Below are positions 9,737 to 19,775 of a stretch of 27,586 bases of DNA, piece after piece. Source of the DNA: a virus. The position numbers and the translations under genes were made by a program. The notes below the pieces were generated by a model. That model saw only the letters and a program-made list of their open reading frames with translations, had not been told where the DNA came from and did not search any database. The stretch spans positions 1 to 27,586 of the IMG/VR virus record IMGVR_UViG_3300049043_000351; one strand, written 5' to 3'. The stretch's first letter is position 1, and each line of letters starts with the position of its first letter.

Positions 9737-10015
9737 TGGCCTTAACGGAGGATCTCGACATCTTCCTGGCAGATTTCGGCGTCAGCTGCACAGCTGGCGC
9801 CGTTACTGCTAATGGCATCCTGGACATGCCAAGCCAGGTGCTCGGCGAACGGCATGGTGCTTAGCACTGACTACACGTTGACGGCAAAGGCTTCAGACTT
9901 TGGGAACCTGACCCGTGGCAACTCGATCACCGTCGATAGCGTTGCCTACACGGTGCGCGAGGCGATGCTGATCGATGACGGCAAATTTGTGCAGCTCGGG
10001 ATCCAGAAGACATGA
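9736..10015 (+). CDS. Head-tail joining protein (gpFII-like)
   Basis: About 92 residues. Features are FGVSCTAGAVTANGILDMP, then MVLSTDYTLTAKASDFG, the turn RGNSITVDSVAYTVREA, and DDGKFVQLGIQKT. This two-part beta pattern, with a GxxxxxDxxxYTVRE hairpin and a C-terminal VxLxLxK strand, matches the lambda gpFII / Gifsy-2-type head-tail joining proteins that bind the connector and receive the tail. A single frame change near 9850 splits it. Starts in a TGATG overlap and ends in an ATGA overlap. Confidence 0.75.
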
Positions 10016-10650
10016 CGAACTTCAAGGTCAACAGCCGCGCAAATTGGACAAGCCTGAACCCGATACTGAACGCATGGTGAGCCTGGCGTTGAGGAGCATG
10101 TCGGCAATCTAAAGATCGGCGATGGCAAAACGGCATGGAATCAGCTGCCGTACTTCGCCGCTCCTGGCTATTGGGGCAGCTTCTGGGATCTGACTTCGCA
10201 GACCGCTACTGCAAATACCCCACAGCAATCCTGCTGCGCTCCATGGATCTAAGCAACCGTGGCGTGCGGATCGTGTCCAACAGCCGGATCACGGTTGACC
10301 ATCCGGGCATTTATAGCTTCACCTTCTCGATCCAGTTCAGCAACAGCGACACGCAGATCCATGATGTGAATGTCTGGCTGCGCGAAGAATGACAGCGGCA
10401 GCAGCGGCGACGTGGCCGCAAGCGACAGCCGCTTCAGCATCACCGCTAGTCATGGCGGAACTGCTGGCAACGTGATCGGCACCGTGAACTTCGTGCTGCC
10501 GCTGGTGGCCAATGACTACATCGAGTTGATGTGGGCGACGAGCAATGCCGCTGGCCTACATCCATGCAGAGGATGCGCAAACCAGTCCCTTCTCTCATCC
10601 GGCAATTCCTGGCATCATCTGCACAGTGGTCCACGGTGGCTTCAGCATGA
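10012..10650 (+). CDS. C1q/TNF-like fibre protein in the neck region
   Basis: About 211 residues. The N-terminus has a short module seen on phage fibres, FKVNSRANWTSLNPILNAW and LKIGDGKTAWNQLPYF (the GDGxTxW turn of Mtd-type N-termini). The rest resembles a C1q-like jelly roll: ITVDHPGIYSFTFSIQFSNS, DTQIHDVNVWLRK, FSITASHGG, VLPLVANDYIELMW, ending PGIICTVV. Such domains form trimeric tips that bind host surfaces. Its place between head-tail joining and tail terminator genes suggests a head or neck fibre rather than a tail-tip fibre. Frame changes near 10075, 10225, 10388, 10550 and 10632. ATGA overlap at both ends. Confidence 0.65.
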
Positions 10651-11079
10651 CAACGCGCCGCGAGTCGATTCTGGCTGCTGTCGCCACTGCGCTGGCTGGG
10701 CACCACTGGCGTGAGCACCAGGATCTATCGCAGCAGGGTGGAGCCGCTGTCCAGAGGCGAGAGCCCGGCATTGGTGATCGAGCCAATCAATGATTCAGCC
10801 CAGCAGAACACCAGCCTGCCAACGCTTGATTGGTCGCTCACTGTGCGAGTGGCTGTGATCGTGCGTGGTGCGGTGCCGGATCAGGTGGCTGATCCGATTG
10901 TCGAAAGCCTGCACGGCAAGATCATGGCGGACCTGACCCTTGGTGGTTATGCCATTGACGTGCAGCCACAGTCTGGTGGAGCTTCGAGTCTGATGGAAGC
11001 GGACCAACCTGCTGGTGTGATCAGCTGTGATTACTTGGTCAGGTATCGCACCAGTGTGACTAATCTCGCCAGTGCATGA
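10647..11079 (+). CDS. Tail terminator/completion protein
   Basis: About 143 residues. It begins TTRRESILAAVATALAG, continues with RIYRSRVEPLSRGESPALVI, WSLTVRVAVIVRGAVPDQVA and a helix-strand end DYLVRYRTSV. This is the alpha/beta layout of gpU-like tail terminators, which cap the tail tube at its head-proximal end and fix tail length. One frame change near 10705. Position just before the tube gene agrees. ATGA overlaps on both sides. Confidence 0.7.
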
Positions 11080-11255
11080 GGGCTATCATGATTGATGAAT
11101 ACCACGGTCAGGGCGGCACTTACCTCCTGAACCTCAAAACCGGCAAGCGGAAGCTCATTGAGCGGACAGAGCCGGCGACACTCTTCGAACCTGAATTTGA
11201 GGATCTGAGCGATGGCTCTGCTGACCCGGAAACGCCTGCTACTAGCCAAGGCTGA
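11076..11255 (+). CDS. Small protein before the tail tube gene
   Basis: 59 residues from ATG 11076 (or internal ATG 11088, which gives MIDEYHGQGGTYLLNLKTGK). The first half has a G.YLL...TG.R.L.ERTEPA pattern that I have seen in short phage tail-region proteins. Its stop lies 44 bases inside the tail tube gene. A +1 frame stop at 11206-11208, just before the tube ATG, would be a tidier end, so an indel near its C-terminus is likely. Function unknown. Confidence 0.5.
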   Translation: MRAIMIDEYHGQGGTYLLNLKTGKRKLIERTEPATLFEPEFEDLSDGSADPETPATSQG

Positions 11256-12152
11256 AGCAACTTACGGCACCGATAGCAGCCCGGCCGGCACCGACGCGAT
11301 CTTGGTGCGTGAGCTTGAGATTCACTCCGCTGGAAGCGACACGGTAGAGCGCGAGCTGGTGCGGCCGTATACTGGGTGCTTCGCAGACGCTGCTGGCCAA
11401 TACTCGAGTCGAGGTTACCTTCCAGGTGGAGTTGGCTGGTAGCGGCACCGCTGGCACGGCTCCTGCTTACGGCAGCATCCTGAAGGCTTGCGGTTTTAGC
11501 GAGACGATTGTCGCCAGCACTAGCGTCACCTATGCGCCGGTGAGCAGCAGCTTCAGCTCGGTCACCATCTACTACAACGTGGATGGCGTGCGGCATAAGC
11601 TGACCGGCTGCCGCGGCACCTTCACGCTGAATGGCACCGTGGGCGATATCCCCTACATCGAGTTCCACGATGACCGGGATCTACAATGCCCGACCGACCA
11701 CACCGCGCTCGCCGGCCGCGACTTACAGCAACCAAGCTGTGCCGCTGGTCTTCAAGAACGGCAACACCAGCAGCTTCCAACTGCTGAGCTATGCCGGTTG
11801 CCTGCAGTCGATTGAGCTTGATCTTGGCAATGAAGTTGCTTACCGCGAGCTTGTGGGATGCACCAAGGAGGTTCTGATCACCGACCGCAAGCTGAGCGGC
11901 ACCGTGATGATCGAGGCTGTGGCACTGGCCACCAAGAACTACTTCACCGCTGCCACATCGGATAGCAGCTTGGGCAACCTGCAGTTCACCCATGGCACTG
12001 CAGCCGGCAACATCATCACGGTGAGCAGCAGCACCATCGATCTGGGTGATGTGAGCTACGACGATCAGGACGGCATCACGATGCTGTCGATCCCGGTGGT
12101 TGCAGTTCCGACCACTTCGGGCAATGATGAGGTGAGCATCGTCTACACCTGA
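11212..12152 (+). CDS. Major tail tube protein
   Basis: About 313 residues; polymerises into the tail tube. It begins ALLTRKRLLLAKAEATYGTD and ILVRELEIHSAGSDTVEREL, as tube proteins of this type do. A repeated beta domain follows: LTGCRGTFTLNGTVGDIPYI, then LELDLGN-type strand SIELDLGNEVAYRELVG, EVLITDRKLSGTVMIEAV, ending VPTTSGNDEVSIVYT. The paired use of a GCRGTF-like strand and a RKLSGTVM strand fits the tube fold. Frame changes near 11380, 11435 and 11690. The position before the tail chaperones and tape measure supports the call. Confidence 0.75.
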
Positions 12153-12159
12153 TCACTGC

Positions 12160-12541
12160 ATGGCATTTGTCCTCAAGCAGTCCGCGACCTACAAGTGGCC
12201 GGTTAGCTTCCGTGTCCCTACCGATGGCGGCAAAATATGAGCGCCAATCGTTTGACGCGGAGTTCAACCGGCTACCTCAGTCGAGGATCAACGAGATCCA
12301 GACAGAGGTACAGGCACGGATCAAGGCAGCGGAGAAAGGCGAAGCTGCTGACGGCGACATTAGCGACATCTCGATTGCTGATGAAGTGCTGGCTGGCTGG
12401 GATGGCATCGTTGATGATGAAGGCGAGGAAGTGCCTTACAGCAAGACCAGCAAGGCGGAACTGCTGAACGTGCCTGGCTTGGCCGGCTCGATCATTGAGG
12501 CTTACTTCGAGAGCATCGCCGGCAAGAAAACAAAAAACTGA
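12160..12541 (+). CDS. Tail assembly chaperone, short form (gpG-like)
   Basis: About 127 residues. Reads AFVLKQSATYKWPVSFRVP, then a frame change near 12233, then YERQSFDAEFNRLPQSRINE and acidic helices, ending SIIEAYFESIAGKKTKN. FDAEFNRL and a C-terminal helix like VPGLAGSIIEAYFE are typical of siphovirus chaperones that coat the tape measure before tube assembly. It lies directly between tail tube and tape measure. The stop at 12539 follows a perfect -1 slippery heptamer, so this is probably the short product of a G/GT pair. Confidence 0.75.
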
Positions 12542-12862
12542 TCGAGGCTGCGCGTTATTGGGTCAAGGGCGGAGTCGTTGATCAGACCGCCGATGATGCT
12601 GCAGCCTTCGGTCTAGACATTGATCTACCGAAGCGGCCGGAGTATTTCGAGGTTGAGCCTGATGCGTGGCCTGCTGTCACCATGTTCCTGCGCTGTCAGA
12701 CGCAATGGCGAAGCGGTCCAGCTGGATTGATCGGACTGGACTATTTAGCGGTTGAACTGGCCTTTAGACTGTATGGCAGAAGCCGATCTCGCCACCATGC
12801 TGGAAGACATCCAGGTGATTGAGGGCGAGATCCTGCAGGCCGTTCACGAAAAGAGCAAGTAG
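12160..12862 (+). CDS. Tail assembly chaperone, -1 frameshifted long form (gpGT-like)
   Basis: If ribosomes slip back one base at 12532-12538, translation continues as KKLIEAARYWVKGG, DDAAAFGLDIDLPKRPEYFE, DAWPAVTMFLRCQTQW and GLDYLAVELAFRLYG. This extension is the T-like part that recruits tube subunits in lambda-type phages. A further frame change near 12772, probably an indel, leads into MAEADLATMLEDIQVI and EGEILQAVHEKSK to the TAG at 12860; that segment could alternatively start at its own ATG at 12774. Total length about 233 residues. Confidence 0.65.
12532..12538 (+). promoter_or_regulatory. -1 ribosomal slippery heptamer A AAA AAC
   Basis: The heptamer is exactly in register with the chaperone frame (codons ACA AAA AAC TGA), and the zero-frame stop follows at once. 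A AAA AAC is a standard bacterial -1 slip site. A GGCGG/CCGCC stem (12568-12572 with 12587-12591) and a CTGATC/GATCAG pairing (12538-12543 with 12580-12585) lie downstream but are not at the usual 5-9 nt spacing. Confidence 0.65.
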
Positions 12863-12864
12863 CC

Positions 12865-14620
12865 ATGGCGCTGAACATGGATGCGGCAGTCAAGATCAAG
12901 GCCAGTGTTGATGGCATCACTGAGATCGTTGGGCTGAACAAGGCGCTTGGCGGCACTGAAGAACAAGCCGGTCAGACTGCTGGCGCACTTGGCCGGCTGA
13001 AGGGCATCGCCGGTGGCGTCGGTAGCGCATTGGTGGCCTGCTGCCAGCGGCTGGTATTGCCGGCCTGACGGCGCTGGGCAAGCGTGCCATTGATACGGCT
13101 GACAACCTCAACGATCTCAGTCAACGCACTGGTGTGAGCGTTGAAAACCTGAGCAAGTTTGGTGCCGCTGCGAAGGATAGCGGGAGCAGTGTGGAAGAAG
13201 TCTCCAAGGCTATGGGCAAGCTGGCTCGTGGCGTGGTTGATCCGGCCTCGAAGGCTAATGAAGCATTGAAAAGCATCGGCATCAGCTCGACTGATGCTCA
13301 GGGCAAGATCCGTGGCATGGATCAGATCATGCTCGACCTGGCGGATAAGTTTCAGAAGATGCCTGATGGCGCGCAGAAGACTGCGCTGGCGATGGAACTG
13401 TTCGGCAAATCCTGGCGCCAACCTGATCCCAATGCTGAATCAGGGGCGGCCTGCGCTTGAGCAATACGCTGCCACCATCGACACGCAGATGGCACAGGCG
13501 GCCGATAAATTCAACGATGCGCTTAATGCTGTTGCGCGATCGATCGCCGGAACCATTGAACCAAGCGATCACAGCATTGCTGCCATTTATCACGCAGCTA
13601 GCGCAGGGGCTGGCTGGTCTGTCGCGAAATGGTTTGCCGGACTGCCTGCTCCTTTGCAAAACATCGTGGCAATTATGGCCGGTCTGACTGCAGCGTTTGT
13701 CGTACTGGCACCTGCGATCACTGCACTGATCTCGGTGCTCACGCTGATTGGTCCACTATTCACCGGCATCGGTGCTGCGTTGGTGAGTGATTTCCTGCGC
13801 TGATCGCTGGCTGGGCTGGTGCGATCGCGCCGTTGATGGCAGCACTGGCGCCGCTTGGCCAGCTATTGATTGGCATCTTCAGCGGTCCCGTCGGCTGGGT
13901 TGCGCTGCTGGTGGCCGCTGGTGTGGCCATCTATGCCTTCCGCGATCAGATCGGTGCAGCGTTCCAAGCGATCGGTGACTATCTGACGAAAGCTGCACAA
14001 GGTTTCAAACTAGTCTTCATCGATCCGGTCGCCAATGCCTTGAAGGCCATGGTCGATGGCATCAAATCGCTGTTCTCTGGCTTGGCTCAGGCGCTGGCAG
14101 CACCCTTCACCGCCGCGGCCAACATGATCAAGGGCATCGTCAATGGTATCATCGGCGGCATCGAGCGCGGCATCAATGGCGCGACTCGGCGCTGAACCGA
14201 ATGATTGCTGGTGCTAATGCCGCATTGACACGGTTAAAGTTGCCGAGCATCCCAACGATCCCCACCGTCACGCTGCCCCGCTTCGCTGAAGGTGGGATGG
14301 TGACCGCGAGCGACCGTTGCCATGGTGGGCGAAGGTGGCGAGCCGGAGTACATCGTGCCGCAGTCCAAGGCCGCAGGGTTTGCCGCCAACTGGATGGCTG
14401 GCCGCCGTGGTGCTGCTGCAATCCCCAGGTTCGCGAGGGTGGTGTGGTGATGCCAAGCACGGCGAACGTAAGCATCCAGACTGGACCCGTCACGCAGATG
14501 AATGGCACGAACTATGTGACTACGCAGGATCTTGGCCAGGCTGTGCAGTTTGGCGTGCAGCAGACATTGGACCTGATCCGCAATGACATCAGCGTGCGCA
14601 GCGCACTGGGGATGGCCTGA
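12865..14620 (+). CDS. Tail tape measure protein
   Basis: About 585 residues after correction; sets tail length and is ejected with the DNA. The N-terminus is a helical coil (VKIKASVDGITEIVGLNKAL, GTEEQAGQTAGALGRLKG). The TMP signature LSQRTGVSVENLSKFGAAAK, SVEEVSKAMGKLARGV and AMELFGKSGANLIPMLNQG follows. Hydrophobic segments are at 13665-13790 (IVAIMAGLTAAFVVLAPAI, ISVLTLIGPLFTGIGAALV) and 13850-13950. The C-terminal part has FAEGGMV and VGEGGEPEYIVPQSKAAGF, common in these proteins. By ~0.15 nm per residue it implies a tail near 90 nm. Frame changes near 13040, 13415, 13790, 14190, 14310 and 14430. Confidence 0.85.
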
Positions 14621-15121
14621 TGGCTGCTTACCGACATCATGTGCTTCCTTGAGTATTACGCCGACCGCACCAACGTCGAGTCAGGTGGCCTGCGCACACC
14701 GACGCGGCAGTGGCAGAACTTTTACCAAGAGGCACAGACGTTAAGCGTTGATGCCAGTGTGGCAGGTACTTATGCCTATTTGGCGTTTGACGTGAATGGC
14801 TTTGGCTCAACCGCTGCAGCCAGCATCAATGATCTGAGCATTGATGCAGCAGCTGCCGCCGACCTGGTGGACATCACTGATGCAGCCATTGCAGCTGACA
14901 ACTTGGTGATCGCATCGCTCTACATCCAGGATGCAGGCGAGGATTCTTTTGATGGCACCAGTGCGCAGCTGATTAGCCGCTACATCGGCAGCATTGAGGG
15001 CGCAAGCGTCACCGACAATCAGGTGAGCTGGAAGGTGAATCCTGCCATCAATAAACTGAAGCCGCAGGTGCCAACCCGTAAAATCACGGCAGACATGCTG
15101 ATTCGTCAGCAGGGGCAATGA
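14620..15121 (+). CDS. Minor tail protein, probable hub adaptor
   Basis: About 167 residues. ATG 14620 overlaps the tape-measure stop (TGATG) and reads MAAY, then after an indel near 14632 CFLEYYADRTNVESGGLRTP, TRQWQNFYQEAQTL, YAYLAFDVNGFGSTAAAS, INDLSIDAAAAADLVDI, ending KLKPQVPTRKITADML. The order (substrate-like beta start, FDVxGFGS loop, long strand pair, KxKPxVP end) recalls DUF1833/gpL-like proteins that sit between tape measure and tip. Function inferred from order. Confidence 0.6.
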
Positions 15122-15348
15122 CAGAAGCAACCCTTGCTATTGGCATAACCGCGACCTGCGCCGATGGTTCGGTTCATGATGACGTGATCATGAAGCTGAT
15201 GGATGGTGTGGTGACTTATGTCACGCAGGATGGCGAGCATCTTTGCGGTGACTGCTGTGTCAAGCTGCTCGACAACGCTCAGTTTGTGGCACCTATGCCA
15301 CTGATTGCTCAGGCCATTGAGCAATATCGCAAGCAGGAGGCGGGTTAA
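15118..15348 (+). CDS. Small protein, unknown
   Basis: 76 residues, unbroken. Starts in an ATGA overlap with the upstream gene. It begins TEATLAIGITATCADGSVHD and contains four cysteines, three of them in HLCGDCCVKLL, a possible metal or disulfide cluster. The end is a charged helix (IEQYRKQEAG). I do not recognise a family. It lies where lambda has small tail-tip assembly proteins, so a role in tip assembly is possible. Confidence 0.65.
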   Translation: MTEATLAIGITATCADGSVHDDVIMKLMDGVVTYVTQDGEHLCGDCCVKLLDNAQFVAPMPLIAQAIEQYRKQEAG

Positions 15349-17369
15349 CGCCAGAAGGTTGGGCGCCAATTTACAAATACCAAGCCGGTCGGCAATTTAT
15401 TGTTGGCTGGAACAAAGTGGATCCACCTGCAGCCAAAGCACAACCTGCTGCTGAAATCGGCGCTACATCAGCAGCAAGCGATGCGGCTGTTCAGAAAAGC
15501 AAGAAACCACAAGCAGAGATTGCCAAGCAGCAGGTGGTTGCACAGGCTGGTGATACCGTACGCAATCGTTTTCTGCAAGCGCACGGGCGGTGTGGGCGGC
15601 ACATGGGTGCAGCCACCATTGGTGAAGACTGGCTCGATTGACTTTGTTGGGCAGTTTTTGTATGCGATCAGTCAAGGGCAGATGGTGAGCAGCCCGGTCA
15701 AGCATTACGCATGGGTAGGCACCAATAACATTAAGTTTCTGGCCGATACTGCAAGCATCACACTCACGCATTACTACTCCTCAGCGGCAACAATGGAGGC
15801 GACTCCTAACGCCTGTCCTATTACGAGTGGCAAAATCTTTTGCGATCTCAACTCGTATTCTTATCTTCAGCCACTTTTTGGAACCAGCGGTTACACAGAG
15901 CGCACGTCAGATTATAGTCAATTTTACAACGTGGTTAGCGTGATCACTCGTGGTACGGGTGACACAAGCAACTCGGTGATTACAATCCCCAATGCCAGCC
16001 TTGGCGTCTACGATAACAAAACCGGCAACGATGTCACATCAACTTATTGGTCATATCTAGGTATCAATCCAGCCAGTTCTATCTACAACAATCAATGCAG
16101 TTATTGGCGGCGGTGGAGGCATAATTGGCGGTTATGCCGTTGGCACCATTCAACGATTCCCAACTACAGGCTGGACAGCACCAGATCCAAACTATTTCAC
16201 AAACTTTGGCGCCACTGGCCCGGTTACTTATGTATATGGAAGTGGCACAGTCAACAATCAAGTCAATCCAGCCAATCCAGCTAGCACTGGCACCTTACTG
16301 GCACACAGGACGAAATACAGATCAGCCCATACGCAAATCCCAATAGCCCGCCTAGTACAGCCGATTACACTACTTTTGCCGACATCACCTTCCTACAAAT
16401 TGAAGGTAACATCTACGATCCACCGGATTCCGGTTCCTATCCAACTACGACTAGGCAAATCTCGCTGTTCTACGAAAACGGCACCACCGTCGATCTTTAC
16501 AGCGGTGGATTGGTGAGTGGCGTCTATGCCACTGGTGCTGAGCAATCAGTTCGTCGATTTGGCGATGTACCTGTTCACGCTGATGAAGCGTGCAAGCGGG
16601 GCAAGCACCAACGCGCTTAGCTGCGCCGATTGACGTGAGCAACCTGCAGACACTGGCGACCTTCTGCACCAATAACGCCACCTGATTTCAACGGCATCAT
16701 CGAGCAATCAGTCAATGACGATCGACTACATCGAGCGAAGACTGCGCCCGACTTCCTGCTGTCCTTTGTCGAAGCAATGGCCGCTATAGCCTGCAGCCGC
16801 TGTCGCCTCTGAACGCTAGCAACGGCATCAAGGTGACGGCACTGACGCCGGTGCTCACATTCACTGAAGACGACATCCTGCCCGGCAGCTTCCAGAAGGA
16901 ATACCTCGACGCCGATCAGCGACGAGCGGTGAACGTCTCACTGGTCTGGCGCGAGGCTGATCCGCTCACCATCGGCATCCAGCGGACCACCACGGTGCGA
17001 TACCCCGGCACTGATGCCAATGCGCCAACGCAGCAATATGACATGACTGACTTCTGCACCTCAGCCGCTCATGCCACGCTCTATGGCAAGTATGAGCTGG
17101 CGCGGCGCAAGTATTCAGTCCACACCATCAGCTTCTCCACGGCATTGCTCACCACCAGCTTGATCCCGACGCAGATCATCAAGGTGGAGCGGCAACGCAT
17201 CAACAGTCGTGGCGACAACCGCAGCGAGATTGAGTGGTATCAGGTGACCAACGTGAAGCACAGCAGCGCCGGTGTCTCGACGATCAGTGCAACGCAGTTT
17301 CCGGTTGATGGCAGTGACATTGCCAGAATCAGCACTGAAGTGGTCAGTGGCACGTTCGAGGTGATCTGA
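15345..17369 (+). CDS. Tail tip/central hub protein (gpJ position)
   Basis: About 670 residues after correction, the largest tail-tip gene. N-terminal TPEGWAPIYKYQAGRQFIVG, a Lys/Gln/Ala-rich linker, then AIVFCKRTGGVGGTWVQPP, FVGQFLYAISQGQM and NIKFLADTASITLTHYYSS. A Gly-rich segment (IGGGGGIIGGYAVGTI) follows near 16095, then FLQIEGNIYDPP, FYENGTTVDLYSGGLVSGV, FVDLAMYLFTLMKRASGAST and hub-like TFTEDDILPGSFQKEYLDAD, VNVSLVWREAD, and a C-terminal KIEVxRxR-like IIKVERQRINSRGDN strand. These match the hub domains that thread the tape measure. Frame changes near 15570, 16095, 16290, 16535, 16618, 16680 and 16730-16780. No standard start codon lies between the upstream stop and TPEGW, so the start is set roughly; a GTG at 15417 is the first canonical one. 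Confidence 0.7.
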
Positions 17370-17741
17370 CGGCTACCTTCCCGACGCTTGAACCCGCCAG
17401 CCGTCAGATCAGCTTCGGTGACTATCCGCAGCTGGTCTACACCGGCACCAGTGGCGCCACGGTCAGATTCTTGCAAGGCACGAATCGTGTGAATCAGCTG
17501 CTCAAGCTGGGCTTCACCTATCTCAGCGAGGCCAATATGTACCCTGATCCTGGATCATTACAACGGCCAAGAGGGTACCTTGCTGACGTTTGATCTGCCG
17601 GCTATCGTCTGGACCGGCTTCACCACGGCGCCGATCACAACCACCTATGAGTGGCGGTACGCCAGTGAGATCAGCATTGATCAGGCTGCACCGCTCGCCT
17701 ACAACGTGGATGTGGAGTTGATCTCGGAGATCGCGCCATGA
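17366..17741 (+). CDS. Minor tail protein
   Basis: About 125 residues. TATFPTLEPASRQISFGDYP, LVYTGTSGATVRFLQGTNRV, NQLLKLGFTYLSEANM, then after an indel near 17540 LILDHYNGQEGTLLTFDLPA, VWTGFTTAPITTTYEWRYAS and VDVELISEIAP. Proteins with a P-x-x-P-x-R start, a central HYNxQxGTxxxFxLP and a YxVxVELxxE end are common next to tail-tip genes in cyanobacterial prophages. The frame is open from CTG 17366, directly overlapping the hub stop; no ATG is available, so a CTG start or an indel must be assumed. Confidence 0.6.
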
Positions 17742-18241
17742 CATATCCAGCTCTGATCCCCTCGACTCGGGTCTTCACCCCCAGGCAACACGCCGCAGGC
17801 ACGGCAGACCTCGCTCAGTGGCATGAGCGATGGATTTCAGGCGCAGGCAATCGGCGCATCGGTCAGAGCCTGCAGTTGAGCTACCTCAACTTGATCGAGG
17901 CCGACTTCCTGCTGTTGAAAGCGCATTACCTGGACCGGCAAGGCACCTACGACATCTTCTTTCTATCCACTGAGACGTGGAACGGCATGGCAACACCGCC
18001 TGTGCCATTGCTATCGGATTACGCTTGGAAGTACAGCGCGCCGTTGGTAGTCAGCCATGCCTCCTGCGGTCGCTTCAATGTTGAAGTCGAGCTTGAAACG
18101 CAGCCGATCGATCTGAGTGATCTGATCATCGATGGTGGCCTGGCTGGCGCAACCCCTGCCCGCGACTATATTGTCGATGGTGGTCTAGCCTCTGCCACGC
18201 CAGCTCGCACCTATGTGATCAGCCCCGGAGGCGCAGCATGA
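17738..18241 (+). CDS. Minor tail protein with a duplicated C-terminal segment
   Basis: 167 residues, unbroken, with ATGA overlaps at both ends. Shares layout with the preceding gene: TYPALIPSTRVFTPRQHAAG at the start, a helix LIEADFLLLKAHYLDRQGTY, IFFLSTETWNG and a VELETQP strand. The C-terminus repeats a 17-18 residue unit twice: IIDGGLAGATPARDY and IVDGGLASATPARTY. Likely a tip or fibre-attachment component; the repeat may be an adaptor for fibres. Function not established. Confidence 0.65.
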   Translation: MTYPALIPSTRVFTPRQHAAGTADLAQWHERWISGAGNRRIGQSLQLSYLNLIEADFLLLKAHYLDRQGTYDIFFLSTETWNGMATPPVPLLSDYAWKYSAPLVVSHASCGRFNVEVELETQPIDLSDLIIDGGLAGATPARDYIVDGGLASATPARTYVISPGGAA

Positions 18242-19773
18242 GTATCACCCTATCCGCGCTGCAGAAGCAAAGGCGCGACACCGCAGCGAATTGGACAACG
18301 CAGAACCCAACGCTGCTGGCGGGTGAGATCGGCCTGGAGTCTGACACCGGCTACTGGAAGGTCGGTGATGGCACCACGGCATGGGCAAGCCTCGCGTATG
18401 TGGTCGGGCTTGGCGCTGAGATCCCTGTCAGCAGATTGGCTGATGGCACTGCTCGGCAACTGCTGCAGACCGCAGCAGCAATGGAACGGATGTTGAGTGG
18501 GCGAGCAACATCGACGTGCCCGGCACGCTGGATGTCGACTGGCGCCGCGACCTTCGATGCAGCAGTCACGATCCAAGGCGATCTTACGGTCAACGGCACC
18601 GACCACCACGATCGACACTCAGAACCTGATCGTTGAAGACAAGAACATTGTTGTTGGTCAAGTCACAAGCCCGACTGATGTGACCGCCGACGGTGGTGGC
18701 ATCACGCTCAAAGGCACCACCGACAAGACGATCAACTGGATTGATTCCACTGATGCGTGGACATTCAGCGAGCACGTCAACATTGCCAGCGGCAAGGAAT
18801 ATCGCATTGCCGGCACTAAAGTCCTGGACGCCACCAGCTTGGGCAGCGCCGGTTGTCAGCAGCAGCCTGACAAGCGTCGCACGATCAGCACCGGCGTGTG
18901 GCAGGGCACTGCTGTCGCTACCGGCTATGGCGGCACAGGGCAGACAACCTACACCGACGGTCAACTGCTGATCGGCAAGACCGACTGGCACGCTGGCCAA
19001 GGCGACACTCACAGCTGGCAGCAATGTCAGCATCACCAATGGCAACGGCAGCATCAGCATTGCCAGCACTGATACCACCTACACCGCAGGTGATGGCCTT
19101 GATCTTGTCGGTACAACGTTCTCGACTGATCTTAAAGGCCAATGGCGGCTTGGTGATTGAGTCCACCGAGCTGGCTGTCGATCTCAGTGCTAGCAGCATC
19201 ACCGGCACGCTTGCAGTTGGCGACGGTGGCACAGGGCAGACCGGCTACACGGATGGTCAGCTGCTGATTGGCAATAGCACCGGCAACACGCTGGCGAAAT
19301 CAACGCTGACTGCTGGTAGTGGCATCAGCATCACCAACGGCTCAGGCAGCATCACGATTGCCTCGACCGTGAGCGGTGGCCTGCCGACTACAGGCGGCAC
19401 GCTGACTGGCGACTTGCTGATGGATAACCAGAGCGATGTGCGCTTTGGTGAGGCCACAGCTAATGGCAGCAACTGGGTTGCCTTCCAAGGTGCAAGCAGC
19501 ATCGCGGCGAATGTCACTTGGACGCTGCCCGAACGCCGATGCAACGGTTTCAGGTCATGCGCTGAAATCGGATGGAGCCGGCAACTTAAGTTGGGCACAG
19601 CTGGTGGTGCAAGTGGTGCTGGTGGTGATGACGTGTTCTACGAAAACGGGCAGACTGTCACCACCGACTACACCCTTACCACCAACAAAAACGCCATGAG
19701 CGCCGGACCGATCACGATCAACTCAGGCGCCACAGTTACGATTCCTTCAGGCGCTTCCTGGGTGGTGGTTTAA
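18238..19773 (+). CDS. Tail fibre with Mtd-type N-terminus and internal repeats
   Basis: About 510 residues. The N-terminus, LQKQRRDTAANWTTQNPTLL, GEIGLESDTGYWKVGDGTTA, is the short attachment module found on many phage fibres. Then VTIQGDLTVNGTTTTID and an IVVGQVTSPTDVTADGGGI region, followed by two copies of GGTGQT-x-YTDGQLLIG with KATLTAGSxxSITNG and SISIAST, typical of trimeric beta-helical fibre shafts. The C-terminus is GQTVTTDYTLTTNKNAMSAG, INSGATVTIPSGASWVVV. Frame changes near 18480, 18505, 18600, 18855, 18985, 19055, 19130, 19535 and 19610. Role: shaft or host-binding fibre at the tail tip. Confidence 0.75.
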
Positions 19774-19775
19774 TC

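Noticed and set aside
12538-12585. CTGATC/GATCAG pairing as a frameshift-stimulating stem
   Set aside because: It begins inside the slippery site with a 36-base loop, which does not fit a typical stimulator; kept only as a note.
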